A stretch of DNA of 64,000 bases from Meridianimarinicoccus zhengii (GTDB taxonomy: Bacteria > Pseudomonadota > Alphaproteobacteria > Rhodobacterales > Rhodobacteraceae). Both the position numbers and the translations under genes were made by a program. The notes beneath the pieces were generated by a model. The model was not told the origin of the DNA. It made no database searches and saw nothing but the letters and a program-made list of their open reading frames with translations. Positions 26,458-36,772 of this stretch are shown here, piece after piece. Location of the stretch: positions 17,588-81,587 of the forward strand of contig NZ_QDFI01000011.1 in NCBI RefSeq assembly GCF_003254465.1, read 5' to 3'. The stretch's first letter is position 1. Each line of letters begins with the position of its first letter.

Positions 26458-26816
26458 GTCTTCGCCTCGCCTTCGGGCGCAGGCGCCGCGCGGCTGCCCG
26501 GCGGCTGCGTGCCCTTGTCATAGGTTATCGTTCGGTCCCGATGCAGGCCCCGTTCGGCGAAGCGCGCCAGGGCGACGGTCGCCAGAAAACCGATCAGCGC
26601 CACGACGCTGGCGATGTCGAGAAACGACCCGACACCGGTCTTGACCGCGTAGAGCGCGCAGAAAGCCACGATCGAAACCGACATCATGTCGAGCGCGACG
26701 ACCCGGTCCGAAAAGCTTGGTCCCTTCGCCAGCCGCACGAAGGCCAGGATCAGCGACAGCATGATGAGCGCGAACCCGGCGGTCAGGCACATCGACAGGA
26801 AGGAGTCAGGCGTCAT
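26454..26816 (-). CDS. mnhF: Mrp cation/proton antiporter subunit F
   Basis: Three-helix subunit, 120 residues. The pattern GPSFSDRVVALDMMSVSIVA and DIASVVALIGFLATVALARF identifies it. The 35-residue C-terminal tail is Pro/Ala-rich. It overlaps mnhE by 11 bases and mnhG by four bases. Confidence 0.9.
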   Translation of the reverse strand: MTPDSFLSMCLTAGFALIMLSLILAFVRLAKGPSFSDRVVALDMMSVSIVAFCALYAVKTGVGSFLDIASVVALIGFLATVALARFAERGLHRDRTITYDKGTQPPGSRAAPAPEGEAKT

Positions 26817-27291
26817 CTTCGAATACCCTTCTGACCATGCGCTCCATCCCGTCCTTCAGGCCCTGCACCTCCGCCTCGGGATCGGCGGCGAACATGGCAT
26901 GGATATGGAGCGTCTTGCGATCCTCGGACACATCGAGGCTGAGCGTGCCGGGCGTAAGCGAAATGAGATTGGCGACCAGCAGGATTTCCACGTCGGACTT
27001 TACGTCAAGCGGCATGTCGATGATCCCCGACTGCGTGACCCGTCCGGGCAGAAGAACCGCGGCGGCGACACTGATGCTCGACTTGATCAGGTCCCATGCA
27101 AAGAACAGCATCAGGTGCATGATCCGGAATGTGCGCACGAAATACATGCCCGGCTCGCCATAGAGCGGTTGCGCGAGCCACAGCGCCCCGAAGCCCAGCA
27201 CGAACCCGGACACGAGCGCGGAGGCCGACCCCGTATCGGTCAGCACCATCCAGACGAAGGCGAGAAAGAGGTTGATGGCGAACAGGTTCAT
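26806..27291 (-). CDS. mnhE: Mrp cation/proton antiporter subunit E
   Basis: A 161-residue subunit with two to three N-terminal helices and a cytoplasmic C-terminal domain. The family blocks are MYFVRTFRIMHLMLFFAWDL and VANLISLTPGTLSLDVSEDR. It overlaps mnhD by four bases. Confidence 0.92.
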   Translation of the reverse strand: MNLFAINLFLAFVWMVLTDTGSASALVSGFVLGFGALWLAQPLYGEPGMYFVRTFRIMHLMLFFAWDLIKSSISVAAAVLLPGRVTQSGIIDMPLDVKSDVEILLVANLISLTPGTLSLDVSEDRKTLHIHAMFAADPEAEVQGLKDGMERMVRRVFEDDA

Positions 27292-28784
27292 GGCGCCCCC
27301 CCGAGCACGGCATCGACATAGGCCTGCGGATCGAGAAGCTGCGCCGCGGCGGCTTGAACCAGCACGATCAGCCCGTTCGGAAAGAGCCCGATCAGGATGC
27401 TGGCCAGCCCCAATGCCGCGATGGGCAGCAGCAGATGCAGCCGGACCGGGGCCAGATCGGCGGTGCGCGGTTCAAGCCCTTCGGGATGCGCGGCCCAGAA
27501 CACGCGGGCCCAGACGATCATCAACGACCAGATCGTGAGCAGGCTGACGATCAGCACCAGTGCCACCATGCCCCAGTTGCCCGCCTCCAGCGCTGCCTGC
27601 ACGAGCAGGACCTTGGCCCAGAAACCGGTGAGCGGGGGGAAACCGGCCAGCGTGAAGGCCGGGACCAGGAACAGCAGCGCCACCAGCGGCGCGGTCTTGT
27701 AGACGCCGCCCATGCGCGACATCTCGGACGATCCGCACAGCCGCGTGGCCACGCCCGCGACAAGGAACAGGTTCACCTTAACGATGATGTTGTGCACGAG
27801 ATAGAAGATCGCGCCCGCCAGCGCGAGCGGCGTGCCGATGGCCAGCCCGAGGATCAGGAACCCGATGGAACTGACGATCTGGTAGGACATGACCCGGCGC
27901 ATGTCGGTCTGCGCCAGCGCGCCAAGAATACCCGTCACCATGGTCAGGGCCGCCGCGACATAGAGGATCGGCTGGGTATAGGCCGGATCGTTGTCGAAGA
28001 TCAGCGTGAAGGTCCGGAACAGCGCATAGACGCCGACCTTGGACAGCAGGCCCGCGAAGATGGCCGACACCGCGCTGGTGGGCGTGTGGTAGGATGCAGG
28101 CAGCCAGAAGAACAGCGGGAACACCGCCGCCTTCATGGCGAAGGCGACCAGGAAGAACATCGACAGGACGGTAACGAGCCCCTGCTGGTCGCTGTTGTCC
28201 ACCGCCAGCCGCAGGTCGGCCATGTTGAGCGTGCCCGTGGCCCCGTAAAGCAGCCCAAGCCCGCACAGGAAGATGATCGTCGAGACAAGGTTGAGCACGA
28301 CATACTTGACCGCGCCGTCGATCTGCTGCCGCGTGCCGCCAAGGATCAGCAGCCCGAAGGACGATATCAGCAGCACCTCGAACCAGACATAGAGGTTGAA
28401 AAGATCGCCCGTCAGGAACGCGCCGGTCACGCCCGCAAGAAGCAGCTGGAAGATGGCGAAGAAACCCATTTCCTCGAGGTCGTCGTCGATCTCGCCGCAG
28501 GCATAGACGGCCACGGCCAGCCCGACCCCCGCAGTCAGCAGCACCATGATGCCGGAAAACAGGTCCGCGATCAGCGTGATGCCGAATGGTGCGGGCCAGT
28601 CCGACATCTGCCCGGTCACGACGCCTGCGGCGATAACCTGATTCATCAGCATCAGCGCGAAGACCAGTCCCAGCGCCGAACCGGCGACCGCAACCCAGCG
28701 GCCGATCCCCGACCCGCGCAACAGGTAGGCGGCGACCGCGGTCAGGACCGGGGTCATCAGCGGCATGGCAAGATACCAGCTCAT
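27288..28784 (-). CDS. mnhD: Mrp cation/proton antiporter subunit D
   Basis: Antiporter subunit related to NuoM/NuoN of complex I, 498 residues and about 14 helices. Key parts are LFNLYVWFEVLLISSFGLLI with the conserved Glu, and AVFPLFFWLPASYHTPTSAV with the Lys in the preceding helix (AFAMKAAVF), both expected on the proton path. It overlaps mnhC and mnhE by four bases each. Confidence 0.95.
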   Translation of the reverse strand: MSWYLAMPLMTPVLTAVAAYLLRGSGIGRWVAVAGSALGLVFALMLMNQVIAAGVVTGQMSDWPAPFGITLIADLFSGIMVLLTAGVGLAVAVYACGEIDDDLEEMGFFAIFQLLLAGVTGAFLTGDLFNLYVWFEVLLISSFGLLILGGTRQQIDGAVKYVVLNLVSTIIFLCGLGLLYGATGTLNMADLRLAVDNSDQQGLVTVLSMFFLVAFAMKAAVFPLFFWLPASYHTPTSAVSAIFAGLLSKVGVYALFRTFTLIFDNDPAYTQPILYVAAALTMVTGILGALAQTDMRRVMSYQIVSSIGFLILGLAIGTPLALAGAIFYLVHNIIVKVNLFLVAGVATRLCGSSEMSRMGGVYKTAPLVALLFLVPAFTLAGFPPLTGFWAKVLLVQAALEAGNWGMVALVLIVSLLTIWSLMIVWARVFWAAHPEGLEPRTADLAPVRLHLLLPIAALGLASILIGLFPNGLIVLVQAAAAQLLDPQAYVDAVLGGAP

Positions 28785-29152
28785 GCCTTGTCCTCGTCCG
28801 GCTTCGCCTCGGACAGGCGCATCTTGTCGATGTCGATGGTCCCGAGCAGCCCATACGCCTTCAGCGTCAGCACGAGCGCGAAGGCGAACAGCCCGAAGCC
28901 GATCACGATGGCCGTCAGGATCAGCGCTTGCGGCAGCGCGTTGGCGACGTCGCCCGCAGGCTCGTACGCCCCGTCCGGCACAAGCGGCGGGGTTCCCCCA
29001 ACCGTGATTCGCCCGGACGTGAAGATCGCGAGGTTGACGGCATTCGAAATCAGCGTGAGCCCGAACAGGAAGCGCAGCAGGTCACCCGCCAGCATCAGGT
29101 ACACTCCGGCCGCGACAAGGCAGCCAAGGGTCATGGCAAGAAGCGTTTCCAC
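28781..29152 (-). CDS. mnhC: Mrp cation/proton antiporter subunit C
   Basis: NuoK-like three-helix subunit, 123 residues. Typical parts are LFGLTLISNAVNLAIFTSG and DVANALPQALILTAIVIGFG. The ATG lies three bases after the mnhB stop. Confidence 0.93.
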   Translation of the reverse strand: METLLAMTLGCLVAAGVYLMLAGDLLRFLFGLTLISNAVNLAIFTSGRITVGGTPPLVPDGAYEPAGDVANALPQALILTAIVIGFGLFAFALVLTLKAYGLLGTIDIDKMRLSEAKPDEDKA

Positions 29153-29155
29153 GTC

Positions 29156-29575
29156 TCAGATTTCCTCTTCCAGCGCGAAGACCAGGGTCAGGATGCCGCC
29201 CATGACGACCAGATAGACCCCGATGTCGAACAGCAGCACCGTGGACAGCGCCAGCCCCTTGCTGTCCCCGGACGCTCCGATCATCAGCCATTCGCCGGTG
29301 AAGATCGGATCGCCAAGCAGCCCCGACGACAGCCCGGCCAGCGCCGCGACACCCAGCCCGGCGGCGGCGATCTGCTGGGGGCGCACGCGCAGCGCCGCGC
29401 GCGCCTCGGACGTGCCGCAGGCGATGGCATACATCACGAACCCGGTCGCGCCGATCAGCCCGCCGATGAAGCCGCCGCCCGGTTCGTTATGGCCGCGCAG
29501 AAGCATGAACATCGAAAACAGCAGCAGGATCGCCACGATCAGTCGCGTGGCGGTTGTCAGGATGAGCGAATTCAT
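29156..29575 (-). CDS. mnhB: Mrp cation/proton antiporter subunit B
   Basis: Four-helix subunit, 139 residues. The pattern [20 protein letters not shown] and [19 protein letters not shown] is diagnostic. It is a separate gene here, not fused to subunit A as in some rhizobial Pha systems. It overlaps mnhA by four bases. Confidence 0.94.
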   Translation of the reverse strand: MNSLILTTATRLIVAILLLFSMFMLLRGHNEPGGGFIGGLIGATGFVMYAIACGTSEARAALRVRPQQIAAAGLGVAALAGLSSGLLGDPIFTGEWLMIGASGDSKGLALSTVLLFDIGVYLVVMGGILTLVFALEEEI

Positions 29576-31848
29576 TGCGATCCTTTCGTCTTGCGCTGGC
29601 GCAGCAAGGCGTAGGCCGAGATCGCCGCGATGGCCACGACCGAGATCTCGCCGAACGTGTCGAAGGCGCGGAAATCCACCAGGATCACGTTGACGATGTT
29701 GCGGCCATGGGCCTCGGGGTAGCTGTTGGCCTCGAAGAATTCGGTCAGGCGCAGGTCGAGCGGGACCGAGGTCACCGCGATCACGACGCCCGCCACGATG
29801 GCGCCCAGCGCGATGGAGACCGCCGCGTGGGCACGCCGGTGAAAGAACGGAAGCCGCTGGGGCAGCGTGGGCAGCTTGAGCGCCGCGACGGAGAACAACA
29901 CGACGATCAGCATTTCGACGAGGATCTGCGTGATCGCGACGTCGGGCGCGCCGAACATGATGAAGACCAGTGCGACGCCGGTGCCCGTGACACCCAGCCC
30001 CGTGATCGCCGCGATGCGGGAATTGGTGACGACGGCCAGCAGCGTGCCCGCGATCGTCAGGCCGAACACCACGACATGCACGCCGTCCACCCCCGACAGG
30101 CCCACCGTACCGATATCCAGCCCCCGGATCAGGATCGCCGACCCGATCAACAGCGTGATCGTCGTGAACACCGCCATCAGGTAACGGCTAGCGATGCCGG
30201 GTTGCAGCAGGTCCGTGACGACCCGCGCCCCCGTGCCGATGGCGGCCAGCAACCGATCCCAGAGCGCGTCGAAATTCATCAGCCGGGACTCGGCGGCGAC
30301 GATGCGTTCTCGGATGCGGTCCTGGAAGACATAGATCGCCACCCCGGTCGCGAAGGTCAGGATGCTGAGTATCAGCGCAAGATTGAAGCCGGCCCAGAGA
30401 TACAACTCCTTGGCCATGTCCGGGTCACCCAGGATCGCGCCGACGATCGGATCGGTCACATGGACCTGAAGCCCGTGCGGCGACAACCCGAAATAGAGCC
30501 CGAGCACACCCAGGACCAAGGGCCCTGCCAGCATGGGCAGCGGCGCCTCCCGGATCGGGCGATCCAGCAGTGGCATCTTCCCGTCCGACCCCCAGAAGGG
30601 CCGCAGCGCCACCACCCCCGCGACGGCGAACATGAGCGCACTGGCCGCGAAGATCGCGCCGGTGACGATGATCGGGGAGGCGGGACTTTCCAGCCCGCCC
30701 TTGTAGAGCAGTTCCTTGCCGATGAACCCGATGAACGGCACCATCCCGGCCATGGACAGCGCCGCAAGCCCGCCCGCCAGCGCGGTCAGCGGCATCCGTC
30801 GCGCAAGACCGCCCAGCCGCCGCGCATCGCGCGTGCCGGTGGCATGATCGACGCAGCCGATGGTCAGGAAGAGCGCCGCCTTGTACAGCGAATGCACCAC
30901 GAGGAACGTGGCTGCGGCCGTAACGGCATAGCCACCGGGCGCCGCAAGGAACAGCACGAGCGCCCCCAGCGCCATAAGCGTGGTGTAGGCCAGCGTCTGT
31001 TTCAGGTCGTTCTGCCGTAGCGCGACGATGGACGCGAACACGGTCGTGAACGCCCCGAAGATCACCAGCGTCCAGAGCCATGTGTTCGTGCCGGCAAGGT
31101 TTGGATGCATCCGTGCCAGCAGGTACACGCCACCCTTCACCATGGTGGCAGAGTGCAGGAAGGCGCTGACCGGCGTGGGGGCGGCCATGGCATTGGGCAG
31201 CCAGAAATGGAACGGAAACTGCGCCGACTTGGTGAAGGCCCCGCACAGCACGAGGATCAGGATCGGGATATAGAGCGGGCTGTCACGAAGAACGTCGCCC
31301 ATCTCACGCAGCGCCGACAATTCGAACGTGCCGGTCTCTGCCCCGATCAGCAGGAACCCGGCGAGCATCGCCAGTCCGCCCGCACCGGTCACCAGCAGCG
31401 CCTGAAGGGCGGCGCGGCGCGACACCTCGGATCCGTGGCTGAAGCCGATCAGCAGGAACGACGTGATCGTGGTGAGTTCCCAGAACACGAACAACACCAG
31501 CAGGTTGTCCGCCAGTACCAACCCCAGCATCGCCAGCATGAAGCTGACGAGATAGAGCGAGAACCGTCCGTGTTGCGGGTGCCCGGCGAGATAGCGGCCG
31601 GAAAACAGCATGACCGCGATCCCGATACCCGAAATCAGGAGCGAGAACGTCAGGCTGAGCCCGTCGATGACGAAACTGAAATCCACGCCGAGCGCAGGGA
31701 TCCAGCCCCAAGCGTAGCGCAGCGTCTCGCCGGCGGCGACGGCAGGCAGGAAGGTCGTGAACACCGCGAACAATGCGGCTGCGATCAGCGGCGGCAAGAG
31801 GCTCGCGGCGGTCCAGAATGAGGCGGGGTGTTCGCTGTGGTCGGCCAA
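29572..31848 (-). CDS. mnhA: Mrp cation/proton antiporter subunit A
   Basis: Largest subunit, NuoL-like plus a C-terminal MrpB-type domain, 758 residues. Antiporter blocks are [20 protein letters not shown] and [20 protein letters not shown]; the end has [20 protein letters not shown]. The open frame runs far upstream without a usable ATG. I choose TTG at 31848 (first residues [12 protein letters not shown]) because GGAG lies six bases before it and the first helix follows as usual. First gene of the operon, facing away from rfbC. Confidence 0.92.
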   Translation of the reverse strand: MADHSEHPASFWTAASLLPPLIAAALFAVFTTFLPAVAAGETLRYAWGWIPALGVDFSFVIDGLSLTFSLLISGIGIAVMLFSGRYLAGHPQHGRFSLYLVSFMLAMLGLVLADNLLVLFVFWELTTITSFLLIGFSHGSEVSRRAALQALLVTGAGGLAMLAGFLLIGAETGTFELSALREMGDVLRDSPLYIPILILVLCGAFTKSAQFPFHFWLPNAMAAPTPVSAFLHSATMVKGGVYLLARMHPNLAGTNTWLWTLVIFGAFTTVFASIVALRQNDLKQTLAYTTLMALGALVLFLAAPGGYAVTAAATFLVVHSLYKAALFLTIGCVDHATGTRDARRLGGLARRMPLTALAGGLAALSMAGMVPFIGFIGKELLYKGGLESPASPIIVTGAIFAASALMFAVAGVVALRPFWGSDGKMPLLDRPIREAPLPMLAGPLVLGVLGLYFGLSPHGLQVHVTDPIVGAILGDPDMAKELYLWAGFNLALILSILTFATGVAIYVFQDRIRERIVAAESRLMNFDALWDRLLAAIGTGARVVTDLLQPGIASRYLMAVFTTITLLIGSAILIRGLDIGTVGLSGVDGVHVVVFGLTIAGTLLAVVTNSRIAAITGLGVTGTGVALVFIMFGAPDVAITQILVEMLIVVLFSVAALKLPTLPQRLPFFHRRAHAAVSIALGAIVAGVVIAVTSVPLDLRLTEFFEANSYPEAHGRNIVNVILVDFRAFDTFGEISVVAIAAISAYALLRQRKTKGSQ

Positions 31849-32122
31849 GGTGCACTCCGTTAATTCCGCGCAGACTAGAAAGCGTTGCGGGAAAAGGCCA
31901 GAGCCACGGAACCGGATTTTGCGCTGCCGCCCCGCCGCAGCCGGGAAAACCCGCGAAAAACCGTGCCGCGCCCCGCGCGCCACCGATGGTGCGCTACGTG
32001 TTCGCACATCATAGGGCGGACGCGGATTTTCCGGTGTGACCTTTTGCAAGGAGTTCGCTACAACCGCCATCGACGGACGCGCATTGTGCGGTTTGGCGGG
32101 TCCGGTGACCAAGAGGTGAAGC

Positions 32123-32686
32123 GTGCAGGTTGAACAAACAGCCCTGCCCGGCGTCGTCGAACTGACGCCGCGGCGGTTCGGGGACGATCGGGGTTTCTTT
32201 TCCGAAGTCTATAACGCCGCGGCGTTGGCACAGAACGGGATCGACGTGACCTTTGTTCAGGACAACCATTCGCTGTCGCGCCAGGTCGGCGTGGTGCGCG
32301 GTCTGCATTTCCAGGCGCCGCCCCATGCGCAGGACAAACTGGTGCGTGTCGGCAGGGGCCGGGTGCTGGATGTGGCCGTCGATATCCGCAAGGGGTCTCC
32401 GCATTTCGGAAAATGGCTGGCGCTAGAACTTTCGACAGAAGCCGGCAACCAGCTTTTCATTCCGAAGGGGTTCCTGCACGGGTTTGCCGTTCTCGAACCG
32501 GACAGCGAGCTTCTGTACAAATGTTCGGACTATTACGCGCCGGACTGCGACGGCGCTGTGCGGTTCGACGACCCCGACCTCGGCATCGACTGGGGCATCG
32601 ACACGGCATCGGCCATCCTGTCCGCCAAGGACGCGGCGGCCCCCCTGTTCCGGGACTTCGACAGTCCCTTCGTTTACGAGGCCTGA
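32123..32686 (+). CDS. rfbC: dTDP-4-dehydrorhamnose 3,5-epimerase
   Basis: Third enzyme of dTDP-L-rhamnose synthesis, 187 residues, cupin fold. Recognisable parts are RGFFSEVYN, VVRGLHFQAPPHAQDKLVRV with the catalytic His, and FIPKGFLHGFAVLEPDSELL. The start is GTG with AAGAGG upstream. The 274 bases before it, shared with mnhA, show no promoter that I would call with confidence. First gene of rfbC-rfbB-rfbD-rfbA. Confidence 0.95.
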   Translation: MQVEQTALPGVVELTPRRFGDDRGFFSEVYNAAALAQNGIDVTFVQDNHSLSRQVGVVRGLHFQAPPHAQDKLVRVGRGRVLDVAVDIRKGSPHFGKWLALELSTEAGNQLFIPKGFLHGFAVLEPDSELLYKCSDYYAPDCDGAVRFDDPDLGIDWGIDTASAILSAKDAAAPLFRDFDSPFVYEA

Positions 32687-32689
32687 GAC

Positions 32690-33730
32690 ATGAAGATACT
32701 CGTGACCGGCGGTGCCGGGTTCATCGGATCGGCGGTGGTACGGTTGGCGGTGGCGCGCGGGCACAGCGTGGTGAACCTCGATGCGCTGACCTATGCCGCC
32801 TGCCTCGACAACGTGGCGCCGGTGGCGGACAGCCCGCTTTATGCCTTCGAGCATGCCGATATTCGCGATGGCGCGGCGATGGCGCGGATCTTCGCGGATC
32901 ACCGGCCCGACGCGGTGATGCATCTTGCCGCAGAAAGCCACGTGGACAGGTCGATCGACGGACCCGGTGCCTTCATCGAAACGAACGTGAACGGCACCTA
33001 CGAGATGCTGAACGCCGCGCGGGCCTACTGGGTGGATCGCGGACGGCCCGCGGATTTCCGCTTCCACCATATCTCCACCGACGAGGTCTATGGCACGCTG
33101 GGCGCCACCGGGCAGTTCACCGAGGACACACCCTATGCCCCCAACTCGCCCTATTCGGCCAGCAAGGCGGCATCGGATCACCTGGTGCGCGCCTGGGGCG
33201 AAACCTACGGTCTTCCTTATGTGCTGACCAACTGTTCAAACAATTACGGACCCTATCATTTCCCTGAAAAACTGATCCCTGTGGTGATCCTCAAGGCTCT
33301 GGCGGGGGAACCGATCCCGGTCTACGGCGCGGGCGAGAACGTGCGCGACTGGCTCTATGTCGAGGATCACGCCGACGCGCTACTGACCGTTCTGGAACGC
33401 GGCGCGAACCATCGCACCTACAATATCGGCGGCGAGAACGAGGCGCGCAACATCGAGATCGTCGGCAAGATCTGCGCGATCCTCGATGCGAAGCGGCCGA
33501 AGAACACGGCCTATTCGGAGCAGATCACCTTCGTCGCGGATCGGCCCGGCCATGACCTGCGCTATGCCATCGACCCCACGCGCATCCGCACGGAACTGGG
33601 CTGGCGACCGTCCGTTACCCTCGACGAGGGGCTGGAAAAGACGGTGCAGTGGTATCTCGACAACGAAGCGTGGTGGCGAGCGCTTCAGGGACGCGGCGGC
33701 GTGGGCGCACGTCTGGGGACATCGGCATGA
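32690..33730 (+). CDS. rfbB: dTDP-glucose 4,6-dehydratase
   Basis: Second enzyme of the pathway, a short-chain dehydrogenase/reductase of 346 residues. The NAD motif is TGGAGFIGS, followed by [25 protein letters not shown] with the catalytic Asp-Glu, and YSASKAASD with the Tyr/Lys pair. It starts three bases after rfbC and overlaps rfbD by four. Confidence 0.96.
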   Translation: MKILVTGGAGFIGSAVVRLAVARGHSVVNLDALTYAACLDNVAPVADSPLYAFEHADIRDGAAMARIFADHRPDAVMHLAAESHVDRSIDGPGAFIETNVNGTYEMLNAARAYWVDRGRPADFRFHHISTDEVYGTLGATGQFTEDTPYAPNSPYSASKAASDHLVRAWGETYGLPYVLTNCSNNYGPYHFPEKLIPVVILKALAGEPIPVYGAGENVRDWLYVEDHADALLTVLERGANHRTYNIGGENEARNIEIVGKICAILDAKRPKNTAYSEQITFVADRPGHDLRYAIDPTRIRTELGWRPSVTLDEGLEKTVQWYLDNEAWWRALQGRGGVGARLGTSA

Positions 33731-34590
33731 AACTTCTGGTCTTCGGCAAGACCGGGCAGCTTGGCACCGAGTTGCAGCGCCGGGCGGGCGATGTGGCACT
33801 GGACGTGCGCGACTCGACTCAGGGCGATTTCACGCAACCCGATACCTGTGCACGGATCGTGGCCGACAGCGATGCCGACGCCGTGATCGTTGCGGCAGCC
33901 TATACAGCGGTCGACAAGGCCGAACGCGACGAGGACCTCGCGCGGGTCATCAATGCCACCACGCCGGGCGCGATTGCGCGCGCTGCCGCGGCGCGGCGCT
34001 TGCCGCTGGTCCATATCTCCACCGATTACGTGTTCGACGGCACGGGCGAGCAGCCATTCTCCGTCGATACGCCGACCGGACCGCTCGGCGCCTATGGGCG
34101 CACGAAACTGGCCGGGGAGATCGCGGTGCGCGATGCGGGCGGGGTCCATGCCATCCTGCGCACCTCATGGGTCGTTTCCGCCCATGGACACAACTTCATC
34201 AAGACGATGCTGCGTCTCGGGGCAGAACGGGACCGTCTGACGATCGTGGCCGATCAGGTGGGCGGGCCGACCCCCGCCGCGGCGCTGGCGGATACCTGTC
34301 TCGTCGTGGCCGACAGGCTGCTGCGCGATCCGTCCGTCACGGGCACCTACCACGTGACCGGCGGACCGGATGTCAGTTGGGCCGATTTCGCACGCGAGAT
34401 CTTTCGCCTGTCCGGGACCGTCTGCGACGTCGTGGACATTCCCACGACGGACTACCCCACGCCTGCGCGGCGCCCGTTGAATTCGCGGCTGGACAACAGC
34501 CTGACCGAAGCCGTGTTCGGCCTGCCCCGCCCAGACTGGCGCGCGGGCCTGCATGATATCCTGCAAGACCTCGGAGCTCTGCGTTCATGA
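33727..34590 (+). CDS. rfbD: dTDP-4-dehydrorhamnose reductase
   Basis: Last enzyme, making dTDP-L-rhamnose with NAD(P)H, 287 residues. It has the motif [11 protein letters not shown], the [10 protein letters not shown] block and YGRTKLAGE. The ATG at 33727 overlaps the rfbB stop (ATGA); the open frame upstream of it is inside rfbB. Confidence 0.95.
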   Translation: MKLLVFGKTGQLGTELQRRAGDVALDVRDSTQGDFTQPDTCARIVADSDADAVIVAAAYTAVDKAERDEDLARVINATTPGAIARAAAARRLPLVHISTDYVFDGTGEQPFSVDTPTGPLGAYGRTKLAGEIAVRDAGGVHAILRTSWVVSAHGHNFIKTMLRLGAERDRLTIVADQVGGPTPAAALADTCLVVADRLLRDPSVTGTYHVTGGPDVSWADFAREIFRLSGTVCDVVDIPTTDYPTPARRPLNSRLDNSLTEAVFGLPRPDWRAGLHDILQDLGALRS

Positions 34591-35477
34591 CCGATACGTC
34601 CAAGACTGCCCGCAAGGGGATCATTCTCGCCGGGGGATCGGGGACGCGGCTCTACCCAATTACGCAGGGCGTGTCGAAGCAGCTACTGCCGATCTACGAC
34701 AAGCCTATGATCTATTTTCCGATTTCGGTTCTGATGCTGGCGGGTATCCGCGAAATTACCCTGATCACCACGCCGCAGGACCAGGAGCAGTTTCGCCGCA
34801 CGCTGGGCGACGGGTCGCAATGGGGCATTTCGCTGACCTATATCGTGCAGCCGTCGCCCGACGGGCTGGCGCAGGCCTATCTTCTGACCGAGGACTTTCT
34901 GGCCGGCGCGCCCTCGGCCATGTGCCTTGGGGACAACATCTTTTTCGGGCACGGTCTGGTAGACCTGCTGGCATCGGCGGATTCCAAGACGGTCGGGGGC
35001 ACCGTGTTCGGTTACCGCGTGGCCGATCCCGAGCGCTACGGCGTGGTGAAGTTCGACGCGGAAGGCCGCGCCGAGCAGATCATCGAGAAACCGCCCGTGC
35101 CGCCGTCGAACTACGCGGTGACGGGTCTCTATTTCCTGGACGGCAGCGCGCCGGAACGGGCGCGCAAGGTCACGCCGTCGGACCGGGGCGAACTGGAGAT
35201 CACGACGCTGCTGGAAATGTACTTGCATGACGGGTTGCTCGGTGTGGAAAAGATGGGCCGCGGCTATGCCTGGCTCGATACCGGCACCCATGGCAGCCTG
35301 CTGGACGCGGGCAACTTCGTGCGCACCCTGACGCTTCGGCAGGGACAGCAGGTCGGATGCCTCGAAGAGATCGCGTTCCAGCAAGGCTGGATCAGCAAGA
35401 GTGACCTTAAGGCGGCTGCCGAAAGCTATCGCAAGAACGACTACGGGCGTTATCTCGCCACGCTGGCCGAGGGCTGA
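34587..35477 (+). CDS. rfbA: Glucose-1-phosphate thymidylyltransferase
   Basis: First enzyme, making dTDP-glucose, 296 residues. It shows LAGGSGTRLYPIT, SKQLLPIYDKPMIYFP, CLGDNIFFG and EKPPVPPSNYAVTGLYF. It overlaps rfbD by four bases. The next 175 bases contain no gene and no clear terminator before the convergent fliP. Confidence 0.96.
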   Translation: MTDTSKTARKGIILAGGSGTRLYPITQGVSKQLLPIYDKPMIYFPISVLMLAGIREITLITTPQDQEQFRRTLGDGSQWGISLTYIVQPSPDGLAQAYLLTEDFLAGAPSAMCLGDNIFFGHGLVDLLASADSKTVGGTVFGYRVADPERYGVVKFDAEGRAEQIIEKPPVPPSNYAVTGLYFLDGSAPERARKVTPSDRGELEITTLLEMYLHDGLLGVEKMGRGYAWLDTGTHGSLLDAGNFVRTLTLRQGQQVGCLEEIAFQQGWISKSDLKAAAESYRKNDYGRYLATLAEG

Positions 35478-35652
35478 CGCGCCGGCCATCGGTCGTCGAT
35501 TGTCAGCGGGTTCGTGTCGGCACCGGGTTGTCCGGCGTTGCATCGCGCTTCACGGAAAAATCAATGCGGCAGCACCTGGACACGGCCCCAACGGGACGCG
35601 AATTACCGCGCCCTGCAACCAGGTGAAGTACGTCATGGAATGCGCACATGGC

Positions 35653-36507
35653 TCAGGAATAGCTGCGAACAAGCGCTGTCGCCACGAGTGTCCAGCCATC
35701 TGCGACCACGAAGAACGCGAGCTTGAATGGCAGTGCGACGATGGCGGGCGGTACCATCATCATCCCCATGGACATCAGGATCGCAGCCACCACGAGATCG
35801 ATGATCAGGAAGGGCAGAAAGATCAGAAATCCGATCTCGAAGGCGCGGGCGATTTCGGACAGCAAGAAGGATGGCACGAGTATCGACAGCGCCGCCGAAG
35901 CGGACGCCGCTCTGGCCCCCGAACCCGGGCCCTCCGGCACTGTCGCGCCCGTTGGTTCAGGATTGCGCAGATCCGCCAGTGCAGAGAACGTTCCGGGATC
36001 GACACGGTTCGCCATGAAGCCGCGCAAGGGTTCCAGGGCGCGCGTGAACCCTTCCTGAAGTGAAATCTCACCAGCCGCGAGCGGCTGCCCCCCGCTTTCC
36101 CATGCCGCGGTTAGAACAGGATCCATGACATAGTATGTCAGGAAAAGAGCAAGGCTGACGATCAGCATGTTCGGTGGGGCCTGCTGAAGCCCGATGGCTT
36201 GGCGCAAGATCGACAGCACCGTCACGATGAACGGAAAGCATGTCACCATGACCGCTATTCCCGGCACGAGGCTTAGGACCGTCAGCAGAAGGAAGATCTG
36301 GACGGCGCGACCGCCGATCTGATCGGGATCCAGAAAGATGGCATCGAGCCCCGGCAGTGCGTCCTGGGCCTGCGCACCCAAGGGCACAAACAGGGCCAAC
36401 GACAGGGCCGCGAACCCGATCGCGATCCGACCGTGCAGGACGTTCCGGACCACGCGCGCGCCTTCTGATGACCCCTTGCGCAGCGCTTCAGAAAGCCTGC
36501 GCATCAT
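35653..36507 (-). CDS. fliP: Flagellar export gate protein FliP
   Basis: Gate subunit of 284 residues with a cleavable N-terminal signal (about residues 1-48, ending LFVPLGAQAQ), as is usual for FliP. Family blocks are FLLLTVLSLVPGIAVMVTCF, RQAIGLQQAPPNMLIVSLAL and GMMMVPPAIVALPFKLAFFV. The linker around NPEPTGATVPEGPGSGARAA is longer than usual. The start has GAGG six bases upstream and overlaps fliN by 20 bases. Last gene of fliF-fliH-fliN-fliP. Confidence 0.94.
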   Translation of the reverse strand: MMRRLSEALRKGSSEGARVVRNVLHGRIAIGFAALSLALFVPLGAQAQDALPGLDAIFLDPDQIGGRAVQIFLLLTVLSLVPGIAVMVTCFPFIVTVLSILRQAIGLQQAPPNMLIVSLALFLTYYVMDPVLTAAWESGGQPLAAGEISLQEGFTRALEPLRGFMANRVDPGTFSALADLRNPEPTGATVPEGPGSGARAASASAALSILVPSFLLSEIARAFEIGFLIFLPFLIIDLVVAAILMSMGMMMVPPAIVALPFKLAFFVVADGWTLVATALVRSYS

Positions 36508-36772
36508 CCGCGACCTCGGTCAAGCGGACGGCAAGCTGGCCGCCGGAACCGTCTTCGATCTCTTCGAGCTGCCCGCGCGCGATCAGCTTGTCGCCGACAT
36601 ACAACTCCACGGGGTCGCTGACCGAACGGTCAAGCGGCAAAAGGCTTTCCGGTGCGAACGACAGCAACTCCTCTATGGTTGGCCGTGCACGCCCGACGGT
36701 GACTCGCACTTCGATGGGCAGCTTCACGAAGGGCTTCCGCGGGGCTTCCGTGGGCCGGGTCGAGTTATCCAT
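36488..36772 (-). CDS. fliN: Flagellar motor switch protein FliN
   Basis: C-ring subunit of the switch, 94 residues. The SpoA-type domain shows LPIEVRVTVGRARPTIEELL, SFAPESLLPLDRSVSDPVEL and YVGDKLIARGQLEEI. It overlaps fliH by eight bases. FliM and FliG are not in the window. Confidence 0.93.
   Translation of the reverse strand: MDNSTRPTEAPRKPFVKLPIEVRVTVGRARPTIEELLSFAPESLLPLDRSVSDPVELYVGDKLIARGQLEEIEDGSGGQLAVRLTEVADDAQAF

Noticed and set aside
31849..32122. Promoters in the mnhA-rfbC divergent gap
   Set aside because: Several weak -10-like hexamers occur, but none has a convincing -35 at the right distance.
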